Position numbers and translations under genes: made by a program
Assembly: GCA_903891475.1 (NCBI GenBank)
Contig: CAITEP010000040.1
Span: 62,001-126,000 of the forward strand
Reading direction: 5' to 3'
From: an uncultured Mucilaginibacter sp.
GTDB taxonomy: Bacteria > Bacteroidota > Bacteroidia > Sphingobacteriales > Sphingobacteriaceae
Length of the DNA stretch: 64,000 nucleotides
In this document: positions 1 to 6,592 of the stretch, one piece after another
Position numbering within the stretch: position 1 is the stretch's first letter
How the letters are laid out: each line of letters starts with the position of its first letter
Notes under the pieces: model-generated
What the model was told of the DNA's origin: nothing
Seen by the model: only the letters and a program-made list of their open reading frames with translations
Databases searched by the model: none

Positions 1-14
1 ATATCGTCTCTATC

Positions 15-232
15 TCGTGCAAGCATAAGCGTTGCGATGCTTGTTTGCATTATGCAATGAAAGCTTTTATAGCAATAATATTCAATAAAGCAATTGCTGC
101 TATTAACACTAATATTTATTATTATTTCGAAAATTAGCGTTGTTATTTAAAAATAATAGCACTTAGTAAATTATCTTAATTAAATAAATAGTTTGCCGGC
201 ACACAAGCACCGCAACGCTTATGCCTGCACGA
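15..232. mobile_element. MITE-like element with 34-bp terminal inverted repeats
   Basis: Bases 15-48 and 199-232 are inverted copies of each other, matching at about 31 of 34 positions; both contain the core GCATAAGCGTTGCG in opposite orientations. The interior (about 150 bp) is very AT-rich and has no open reading frame of note. Long terminal inverted repeats around a short non-coding AT-rich core are the hallmark of a MITE or of a large cruciform-forming repeat. No target-site duplication is obvious. No transposase that could mobilise it is seen in the window. Confidence 0.6.
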
Positions 233-261
233 AAGAGGGCGGCCAAGATCTGTCTTTCTTA

Positions 262-347
262 CAATCTTTCTTTGTCTCCGCCCTTTAATTGTTGGTTATA
301 ATACACAACAACCGCCAACGGATGGAACACCAACAAAGGCACAAAAT
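262..347 (+). repeat. Dispersed hairpin repeat A, copy 1 (diverged)
   Basis: This stretch resembles 12505-12601 in the same orientation and 28376-28475 and 28638-28737 in reverse. Shared marks are ACAATCTTTC, a GTTG..CAACAAC hairpin and CCAACG. It sits where a third GG-leader peptide gene would be expected, just downstream (minus strand) of the conserved hairpin leader at 367-389. No coding capacity was seen. Confidence 0.6.
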
Positions 348-360
348 TTAGATAAATATT

Positions 361-448
361 AGATATTTACCGAAACCATGCCCCGGTAATTAGGCTGCAT
401 GTATTTTTGAAAGGGCATACTCCTTTACTCTTGTGCACAAAGTATTGT
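361..448 (-). promoter_or_regulatory. Conserved hairpin leader, copy 1 (orphan)
   Basis: On the minus strand this is nearly identical to the leader before the peptide gene at 4097-4333. It includes the 6-bp stem TTACCG/CGGTAA at 367-372 and 384-389. Here no peptide gene follows; a dispersed repeat lies in its place. Together with the adjoining thioredoxin fragment (449-721) it looks like the edge of a duplicated segment. Whether the hairpin acts as an RNA regulator, a terminator-like element or a recombination site is unknown. Confidence 0.6.
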
Positions 449-721
449 TTATGCTTCTAAAAGCATGTATTTTAAATCGGGTTGTTGGTAAAAATCAGGC
501 AGGGGGTAACCGTTAAGCAATATGGTTGGCGTGGCGGCAACCTCTGCCATTTTGCACCATGCCTTTTGTTTTTTCATCCTATCAAAAACCTTGGTATTGT
601 TAGCTAGTGGGTATGTCTTTGCCCAGTCGGTATAGTTTTTTTGCTTTTGGGCATACCAATTGTACAAGGCTTTTTTATAGGTTTCGGTAATAATTACTTT
701 GGCTATCTTAAATAACAACAT
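449..721 (-). pseudogene. Truncated C-terminal copy of the VKOR-thioredoxin protein
   Basis: The 90-residue frame matches the last ~75 residues of the complete C39/VKOR/thioredoxin protein at 4446-6086: WYAQ.QKN, KQKAWCK, EVAATPTIL and NGYPLPDFYQ are shared. It lacks the CxxC active site, the membrane segments and the N-terminal domain, so it cannot be a working oxidoreductase by itself. Similarity starts around residue 13 (KKALYNWYAQ); the first dozen residues are unrelated and an in-frame stop lies shortly upstream. The downstream 88 bp also match the region after the complete gene, so at least ~340 bp were duplicated together. Expression of this fragment as a small protein is possible but unsupported. 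Confidence 0.75.
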
Positions 722-755
722 GGTCTGTAATAATTTAGTTAAATTTTATGTCTTT

Positions 756-2171
756 TTATTTTTGGTCATTGATAAGAATATTTAATACAGTTTTGAGCTT
801 AGAGTCGCTAGGTCTGGGTGCATCTGGGTCAATAATTTTTCCATCCTTGCCAATTAAAATGTAGCGAGGTATTAATTTTAAAACAATTTTTTTTGAAATA
901 TCTGCTTGTAACCCCTTACTTAATAAAAAGCTCCTGGTAGTATCCATATTTAACTTGATGAAAGACTTTTTCCAGGCCAATGAATCTTTGTCAATGGAAA
1001 GGTAAATAGATTGAAAATTTTTTAGTTTGTACTCGTTCTGAAGTTTAAATGAATAAGGCATTTCATCGTTACATGGGCTACACCAGCTTGCCCAAAAATC
1101 TATATATAAAATTTTACCAGCATTGGCTTTAACCAATTCTGAGATGGGTGACGTAAGACCATCAATTCTTTCAATGTTAGTTAGACTATCTGTATTTAGA
1201 GGGAAATTGTAACTAGCACATTGCAGATACAAGGGATATAAAACGGTATAAAAGTTTTTGTGAACATACCACTTTGGGCTTTGGTTATAAAAGGCTAATA
1301 GCTTGTTAAAATTGCTATGATCTTTTTTATTAAAATAATATTCAAATGCTTCTGCTAAAACTACATCCCGTGTAAGACCTTTATAAGTATGCCTAATAAA
1401 GTTAAAAACATAATCTATTTGTTTATCACTAGGATCATTTTGTTTGTTTTTTACAAATAAATTTATCGTATACTTAAAAATAGCCTGAAAATAATTTGGC
1501 GATAATAGATATTTATCATTAGTTATCGAGGTCGGGGTAACTCCAAAAAAATAGCTTGGAGGAGGAGGGACGGAATTTTGTAATTTTAGATATTTTAAAA
1601 TTAATAACGACAAATATTCATAATGTATTTGTGCATAGGCATAATTTTTAAATATTGGCGTACATTTATATTTTTTCACGTAATTGTTTAAATAAACCTC
1701 CATTTCAGTATAACGGGCATTTAATACTCTTTTATAATTTGGTAACTTTTCTAAACTGTTTGGAAAGTCATTAATTAAAAAAGAACTTAAATTCCTTTTT
1801 TCTTTAAATTTATCTAGTTCAATAAAAAAGTTATATTGGGGTGCATGTCCATTTTCAAAATGCAAATCTGGAAAAGGCCCATTGCCTTTTATGGTGACAA
1901 AAACAGAATCTCCGGGTTCGCAGAAAATAAATTCATTACAAATTCTACCAGCTTGTGCTTGCTGTAGTTCAAATTTTATAACAAAGGTGCTATCTGGTTT
2001 TAGGCTTAAACCGTATTTAATGTACTTACTGCCAATATCAAAATTTTGCCGGAATGACAAAGTAACTTCCTTATTTACATTTATTAGTTTGCCAGCAATA
2101 ATGGTGACTTTTGCATATTCTTGATTAATATTGCCTAAAATCAAAAGTGATAAAATTATATAATTTTTCAT
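756..2171 (-). CDS. Secreted TlpA-like thioredoxin-fold protein (cassette copy 2)
   Basis: I start at the internal Met (2171) because it opens a clear signal peptide (MKNYIILSLLILG); the longer frame only adds 14 non-hydrophobic residues. Residues ~20-340 are a Bacteroidota-type N-terminal region with a CEPGDSVFV stretch like the PGD motif of DUF4369-type TlpA proteins. The C-terminal ~130 residues form a TlpA/ResA-like domain with WASWCSPC (redox Cys about 364 and 367), a cis-Pro in LIPRYILIG and an ending APRPSD. Such proteins act in the periplasm as thiol-disulfide reductases or isomerases. The gene follows a Cys-rich peptide gene after ~54 bp, and it shares domain order and the PRY/DAPRPS ending with the protein at 2525-4024, so the two are paralogues. 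I infer a role in folding or reducing the peptide. The substrate is unproven. Confidence 0.8.
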   Translation of the reverse strand: MKNYIILSLLILGNINQEYAKVTIIAGKLINVNKEVTLSFRQNFDIGSKYIKYGLSLKPDSTFVIKFELQQAQAGRICNEFIFCEPGDSVFVTIKGNGPFPDLHFENGHAPQYNFFIELDKFKEKRNLSSFLINDFPNSLEKLPNYKRVLNARYTEMEVYLNNYVKKYKCTPIFKNYAYAQIHYEYLSLLILKYLKLQNSVPPPPSYFFGVTPTSITNDKYLLSPNYFQAIFKYTINLFVKNKQNDPSDKQIDYVFNFIRHTYKGLTRDVVLAEAFEYYFNKKDHSNFNKLLAFYNQSPKWYVHKNFYTVLYPLYLQCASYNFPLNTDSLTNIERIDGLTSPISELVKANAGKILYIDFWASWCSPCNDEMPYSFKLQNEYKLKNFQSIYLSIDKDSLAWKKSFIKLNMDTTRSFLLSKGLQADISKKIVLKLIPRYILIGKDGKIIDPDAPRPSDSKLKTVLNILINDQK

Positions 2172-2225
2172 TTGAAAAATGTTAAAGCCTTGACACAATT
2201 GCGCCAAGGCCAATTTTTAAATTAT

Positions 2226-2432
2226 TTAAGCACCACCACAACTACACCCAGTTTGGGTAGTATCCTTCCAATGTGCTTGACATTGTTTCAAAGTTCCGGT
2301 ACAATTGTCCAGCTTGTCTAATTCACCTAATTCCTTTCCATTATCATCTTTACAAGAGACACTGCAGTTTCCTGCTAACCCTCCTAAAACATTTTTCATT
2401 TCAACTCTGCTGAGTTTTTGAAATTTTTCCAT
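2226..2432 (-). CDS. GG-leader Cys-rich secreted peptide precursor (6 Cys)
   Basis: This 68-residue precursor starts with the 18-residue leader MEKFQKLSRxEMKNVLGG, identical except at residue 10 to the other peptide at 4097-4333. The double glycine is the classic cut site for C39-type leader peptidases. The predicted 50-residue mature part is acidic, Gly-rich and holds six Cys (NC, SC, NC, QC, and CSC near the end), an even number suited to three disulfides. It resembles the bacteriocin-type/RiPP-like GG precursors frequent in Bacteroidota (TIGR04149-like leaders, from memory). No radical-SAM or lanthipeptide enzyme is nearby. The neighbours are thioredoxin-fold proteins, so disulfide formation is the likeliest maturation. 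Bioactivity is unknown. Confidence 0.75.
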   Translation of the reverse strand: MEKFQKLSRVEMKNVLGGLAGNCSVSCKDDNGKELGELDKLDNCTGTLKQCQAHWKDTTQTGCSCGGA

Positions 2433-2436
2433 TTGT

Positions 2437-2500
2437 TAAAATATTAAAATAATTATTCATATTTACCGAAACCAAGCCCCGGCAATTTGGTTGTATGTAT
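2437..2500 (-). promoter_or_regulatory. Conserved hairpin leader, copy 2
   Basis: The DNA immediately upstream of the peptide gene at 2226-2432 matches that before the peptide gene at 4097-4333, including the AATTATTTTAATATTTTAAC tract and the stem at 2463-2485. Relative to the other copies the stem has one T-to-C change that turns an A-U pair into a G-U wobble, which keeps the fold. Preservation between two duplicated units suggests a functional 5' UTR or intercistronic RNA element. Confidence 0.55.
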
Positions 2501-2524
2501 TTTAAAACAATAAATAATGGAATT

Positions 2525-4024
2525 TTACTTAGCATCTATCAGTGCATCAATTGTTTTGCTAAAATCAATTTTATGCGATGGCCTTGGCGCATCGTCATTT
2601 ACAATTTGCCCTTTTTTATCAAAAATTAAATATCGGGGGATAGAACTTATTTTAAAAAATTTAGCGAAATTCGATTTGAATTCCATATTTAATAAGTATG
2701 AATTGCTTTTTAGTTTAAGTGTATTCGCTTTTTCAATCCATTTGGATTTATCCTTGTCTAAAGAAAGATAAACGAACTTTACTTTGTTTTTATATTTTAA
2801 TTCCAACTCATTAGAATATGGAAGTTCAATTAAACAAGGATTGCACCAGGATGCCCAACAATCAATTAAGGTTATTTCGTTAGGTTCAATTATTTCACTA
2901 AACATCTTTCTATTTCCACTAAGGTCCAAAATAGGTGTTGCTAAGGCACTGTCAATTGTAAGCACTTTTTCATTTTTACGAAGTGTAGCTATTGAATCTA
3001 CATAATGTTGATATGCTGATTTTGGAAATATGCGTTTAAACTCACTTACTAGGCTAAAAAAAGTACTATCACTTAAGTCTCGATTTGATAAATAACCTAC
3101 GTTTAGATACTCATTAATCCTTTGGTTTTGGCACTTTTTATTAGTAATCTTTGTTAGCGCATTATAGAATGGTTTATTTTCAAAACCTTTATTGGTTATA
3201 TCTTTTTGAAAGGCATTAAAATACCAAAAAGCAGCTTCAGGATAATAATAGGAGTTAAAAAATAATTTGGGGTCATCAAATACTACATTTGCCAAAGTGT
3301 CAAGATACGCTAGTGGAAAATTTGAATAATTCAGGCTTTTATTTATAAGAGGGAACTGATTTATAAGATTTAATATATAAGCCGAATGAATTTCGGATAT
3401 AGCTAAATTTTTAATATTATCTGGTATCTTATATTTTGAGCAATAATGGCTTGTGTATTTTACTCTGTTTTTAAAAACTAAAGTTACAGTATCGAAAAAA
3501 CGTTGAAAATCATCGCCTGTATTTTTGGCATAAATTTCATTTTGATGAATTGTGAGGTTTGTGTTAAACGCTAACGAATCAAAAAGGGAATATATGAACT
3601 TATTTTTACCATTATAGGTAAATGTGTTAAAAAATATATTCATTCCTTTTCCGTCGTTTAACTTTCTTTCTTTTAACGGTTTTTTTATTTTTTGAAAATT
3701 AAGTACTAAGGTATCACCTGGGATTATAAAAGATTCTCTTCCAAAACCATCAGTAAAAATACAGGTTGATGTATCATTAACTAAATAATCACATTTTGTT
3801 GAATAAAGAGTATCAAACTTTTTTATTGGGTTTTTGGTCAAAGGATATTTATCTGTCAGTTGTAAAGGTATTTTACCTAAAGGACGAAGTATATAAAAAA
3901 AAGTATTTTGTTTCAAAGTATCATTACAAATAAAATTAATTTTAAAAGAGTTTTGGCAATAACAATGAGACTTCAAAATGAAAGTAAAAGCTATTAAAAT
4001 TAAAGTTTTATTTATAATTGTCAT
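2525..4024 (-). CDS. Secreted TlpA-like thioredoxin-fold protein (cassette copy 1)
   Basis: The 499-residue protein starts with a signal peptide (MTIINKTLILIAFTFILKSHC). A long N-terminal region follows, with an IPGDTLVLNF motif typical of Bacteroidota TlpA N-domains. The C-terminal thioredoxin fold carries WASWCNPC (Cys 394 and 397), a cis-Pro loop SIPRYLIF and the ending DDAPRPSH. Members of this family act as periplasmic disulfide reductases or isomerases. The gene lies 72 bp downstream of the GG-peptide gene 4097-4333 and ~90 bp upstream of the next peptide, so it is interleaved with peptides. It is a diverged paralogue of 756-2171. I infer it acts on the neighbouring Cys peptides, though it could be a general redox protein. 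Confidence 0.8.
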   Translation of the reverse strand: MTIINKTLILIAFTFILKSHCYCQNSFKINFICNDTLKQNTFFYILRPLGKIPLQLTDKYPLTKNPIKKFDTLYSTKCDYLVNDTSTCIFTDGFGRESFIIPGDTLVLNFQKIKKPLKERKLNDGKGMNIFFNTFTYNGKNKFIYSLFDSLAFNTNLTIHQNEIYAKNTGDDFQRFFDTVTLVFKNRVKYTSHYCSKYKIPDNIKNLAISEIHSAYILNLINQFPLINKSLNYSNFPLAYLDTLANVVFDDPKLFFNSYYYPEAAFWYFNAFQKDITNKGFENKPFYNALTKITNKKCQNQRINEYLNVGYLSNRDLSDSTFFSLVSEFKRIFPKSAYQHYVDSIATLRKNEKVLTIDSALATPILDLSGNRKMFSEIIEPNEITLIDCWASWCNPCLIELPYSNELELKYKNKVKFVYLSLDKDKSKWIEKANTLKLKSNSYLLNMEFKSNFAKFFKISSIPRYLIFDKKGQIVNDDAPRPSHKIDFSKTIDALIDAK

Positions 4025-4096
4025 AGTGAGTAATTTTTATATAATAAATTAAAAACTAGGGAAATTCTGTTAAATCTAGAATTTCCCTAACCCATT

Positions 4097-4333
4097 TTAC
4101 GCGTTATAAGGTTGGCAATCAACATCTACACATGCCACTCCTTGTGCCATACATGCATCATCCGCGGCACCTTGAGCTGTTTCAGAGTCTGTCTGAAAGC
4201 TCTGTGAGGACGTATAGGTTCTTCCGTGTTCATGGTAGGTGTATGTGCAAATTGATGCTTCACCACTGCTTGCAGCTTTACCCCCTAATACGTTTTTCAT
4301 CTCAGCTCTGCTGAGTTTTTGGAATTTTTCCAT
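4097..4333 (-). CDS. GG-leader secreted peptide precursor (4 Cys)
   Basis: This is a 78-residue precursor with the same 18-residue leader as 2226-2432 ending in NVLGG. The mature 60 residues differ completely: they start KAASSGEAS, are rich in Ser/Thr/Tyr/Asp and have four Cys (SICTY, DACMA, VACVDVDCQ). Conserved leader with divergent core is the usual picture for peptide families sharing one export and processing machine. The gene lies 112 bp downstream of the VKOR-thioredoxin gene and 72 bp upstream of a TlpA gene. No ABC exporter with an active C39 peptidase is in the window, so that component must lie elsewhere. Confidence 0.75.
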   Translation of the reverse strand: MEKFQKLSRAEMKNVLGGKAASSGEASICTYTYHEHGRTYTSSQSFQTDSETAQGAADDACMAQGVACVDVDCQPYNA

Positions 4334-4337
4334 TTGT

Positions 4338-4445
4338 TAAAATATTAAAATAATTATTCATATTTACCGAAACCATGCCCCGGTAATTAGGCTGCATGTA
4401 TTTTTGAAAGGGCATACTCCTTTACTCTTGCGCAAAAAGTAATGT
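4338..4445 (-). promoter_or_regulatory. Conserved hairpin leader, copy 3
   Basis: This is the intercistronic leader between the VKOR-thioredoxin gene and the 4-Cys peptide. It contains the perfect 6-bp stem TTACCG/CGGTAA (4364-4369, 4381-4386) with an 11-nt loop. The same block is found at 361-448 and 2437-2500. It may allow the peptide to be expressed at a different level from the membrane oxidoreductase. Function is inferred only from conservation. Confidence 0.55.
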
Positions 4446-6086
4446 TTATGCTTCTTCAAGCATGTATTTTAAATCGGGCAGTTGGTAAAAATCAGGCAGA
4501 GGGTAACCGTTTATCAATATAGTTGGCGTAGCGGCAACCTCTGCTATTTTACACCATGCCTTTTGTTTTTCCATCCTATCAAAAACATTAATATTATTTG
4601 CTGTTGGGTAAGCCTTGGCCCAGTCATTATAGTTTTTTTGCTCTTGGGCATACCAACTATGTAATGCTTTTTCAACTATGGTTTTGTCGGCCAAGGTATT
4701 CAATGCCATAAAATGCCTGCTTACAGGTGTTTTAACATCATTATCCGTGTTATCGGCGGTAAATACAATGCGTGCTTGTACGCCGGTTTGCATTTGCAAT
4801 AATTCATCTAATAATTGGTGTGCTTTGGCGCAAGGTTGGCAATAAGGGTTAGTTACCATGGTAATTACTTGGGTAGCTTCTGGATTACCTAAAACTATGC
4901 TCCACTCGGCTGCCGGCTGTACAATTTTGGGTTTGGCGGTAAGTAGCTTATTAAACAATTCGGCATTGTATTTAAACTTGTGCAATTGCTTTTTTAGGGG
5001 CTCGGTTTGTTGTACTTTTAATAGTATCGGTTTTAGCAATGCCCATAAAAGTATTGGACTAATAAGACAGGTTAGTAAAGCGGTTACCGCACTTGCATTA
5101 TTAAAATTAGCAACAGTTAAGAATGTGTTTATACCAACGTTATTGTGGTTATATAAGATTAGGCTAAAAAATTCGAGCCATAAAACAATTTGTACCGTGC
5201 TACATAACCTGCACCATTGCTTAGCTATAAAAGCCTGGAAATAAATGGAATAAAATGTATAAGGCAAACTAATAATATTCAGAAAAATTAAGGCTTGCCA
5301 TTTTAGAGCACTATTGCCACCAAATAAAAGCAGTAACCAAGTACCTGCAAAATAAAAGAAACCTACTTCGCTCCAGCTTAGGACATTTTTGCCAAATTTT
5401 ATAGGCACTTTTGCCGCTTTTGAGCTAAGTATGGCATTGCAATTTTGATCCTGATCGCCACCACAAAGCACCTGCACCAAAGGGTTATTTCTATCAATTG
5501 ATTGTATAAGTAATAATTTGGCAGTAATTAGTCCTATGGTTTTAAAAATAAGCAGCATCACAACTTGCCAGCTTATATTAGCAGTAAAGTTTGTATTAAA
5601 AAACAGTGTAAGTCCTAGCAATAAAATAGATATTGTAAATAAAGCAGGATATTTTAACGCGGAAAAATAGTATGATAATTTATTAATTTTTAGAGTTTCA
5701 ATAGCGTTGGGTTCTACGTACAACACTACTCCCGAAAACAGGTTCTTAAATTTATCTAAACTTATTTTTTGGATGGTTGGTTTTTCGTTAGCGAAATATA
5801 CTTTACCATCCTTAATTTTGGTGATTACCAAAAATTCACCGCCCTTTCCAATTGAATGGGTTATGAACGGGAACTCCATCTCATTTAAATCCTCAAAAGC
5901 TATTTTAAAACCATTGTTTTCAATTTTAAATGCATTCAGCACATCGCTAATGGCAAGCAAACTGGGGAAATCGGGATGTTTATCCAATTCATCATTTATT
6001 AAATCATGGTCTATATGAATACCTGAATATTGCATGAATTTATAGATTACTGCAGCAGGATTGGAGGATTTTTTTAGTGATAACAT
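4446..6086 (-). CDS. C39-like / VKOR / thioredoxin fusion membrane oxidoreductase
   Basis: The 546 residues form three parts. Residues 1-125 resemble a C39 leader-peptidase domain but lack the catalytic Cys (SSNPAAVIY in its place) and the HF motif His (GEFLVI), so the domain is probably non-proteolytic and may bind leaders. Residues ~140-355 are a polytopic VKOR domain with loop Cys 208 and 216 and the CxxC WCRLC (292/295). Residues ~385-546 are a DsbA/thioredoxin-like domain with NPYCQPC (416/419) and a cis-Pro ATPTIL. VKOR-thioredoxin fusions re-oxidise the thioredoxin with quinone and so drive disulfide formation outside the cytoplasm. It is the first gene of a leftward cassette with two Cys-containing GG peptides, the natural substrates. 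A truncated copy lies at 449-721. Confidence 0.85.
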   Translation of the reverse strand: MLSLKKSSNPAAVIYKFMQYSGIHIDHDLINDELDKHPDFPSLLAISDVLNAFKIENNGFKIAFEDLNEMEFPFITHSIGKGGEFLVITKIKDGKVYFANEKPTIQKISLDKFKNLFSGVVLYVEPNAIETLKINKLSYYFSALKYPALFTISILLLGLTLFFNTNFTANISWQVVMLLIFKTIGLITAKLLLIQSIDRNNPLVQVLCGGDQDQNCNAILSSKAAKVPIKFGKNVLSWSEVGFFYFAGTWLLLLFGGNSALKWQALIFLNIISLPYTFYSIYFQAFIAKQWCRLCSTVQIVLWLEFFSLILYNHNNVGINTFLTVANFNNASAVTALLTCLISPILLWALLKPILLKVQQTEPLKKQLHKFKYNAELFNKLLTAKPKIVQPAAEWSIVLGNPEATQVITMVTNPYCQPCAKAHQLLDELLQMQTGVQARIVFTADNTDNDVKTPVSRHFMALNTLADKTIVEKALHSWYAQEQKNYNDWAKAYPTANNINVFDRMEKQKAWCKIAEVAATPTILINGYPLPDFYQLPDLKYMLEEA

Positions 6087-6592
6087 AGGTTAAACGAATG
6101 AGCTGCTTAAATATATTTAAGTAAAATATTGTAATTTTAAATTTATTCTAGTAATTGATTCAATATGTTAACGTCATATTTTATTTTTATTATATAATAC
6201 TAAATAATCGAAATTAAAATTCAAGATAATTTTTTAATTATTTCAATTTAGTTAAGTGTAAATATTACACTATTTATTTCATAATTAGTTATAAATTAGC
6301 TTGCTGATTTATAAAAATACTGTAGGAAGTTAATTTTTTTAAATTTAATTTCCTTTAATATTAGACTTTGTTGTTTATTTAAAATTTATCTAAAAATTTA
6401 AACTTCATAATATTGACCTTATATAGAAACTCAAATTATCGCAAACAAAAGAAATCCCCAGGTCTCGTAAATTTTTAAAGGAAATGTAGGGAGCAAACAA
6501 ACCCCAAAAACAAGTTCAGGTACTTCAAACATCCACCACTTTGCAAACCAGCATTTTTTTATTTAATTTTAATAAAAAATACTCCCCAAAGT
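6087..6592. other. AT-rich divergent intergenic region
   Basis: This 506-bp non-coding stretch separates the leftward peptide cassette from the rightward GH95 gene and must hold promoters for both. It is extremely AT-rich. I see no repeat copy, no tRNA and no convincing TTTG/TAnnTTTG pair; the only clear structure is the dyad at 6255-6271. Confidence 0.5.
6255..6271. promoter_or_regulatory. Dyad AGTGTAA-ATA-TTACACT, possible operator
   Basis: This is a perfect 7-bp inverted repeat with a 3-bp spacer, the usual geometry for a dimeric regulator. It lies ~170 bp upstream of the VKOR-thioredoxin start and ~320 bp upstream of GH95. In AT-rich DNA such dyads also arise by chance, and no regulator gene is adjacent. 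Confidence 0.3.
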
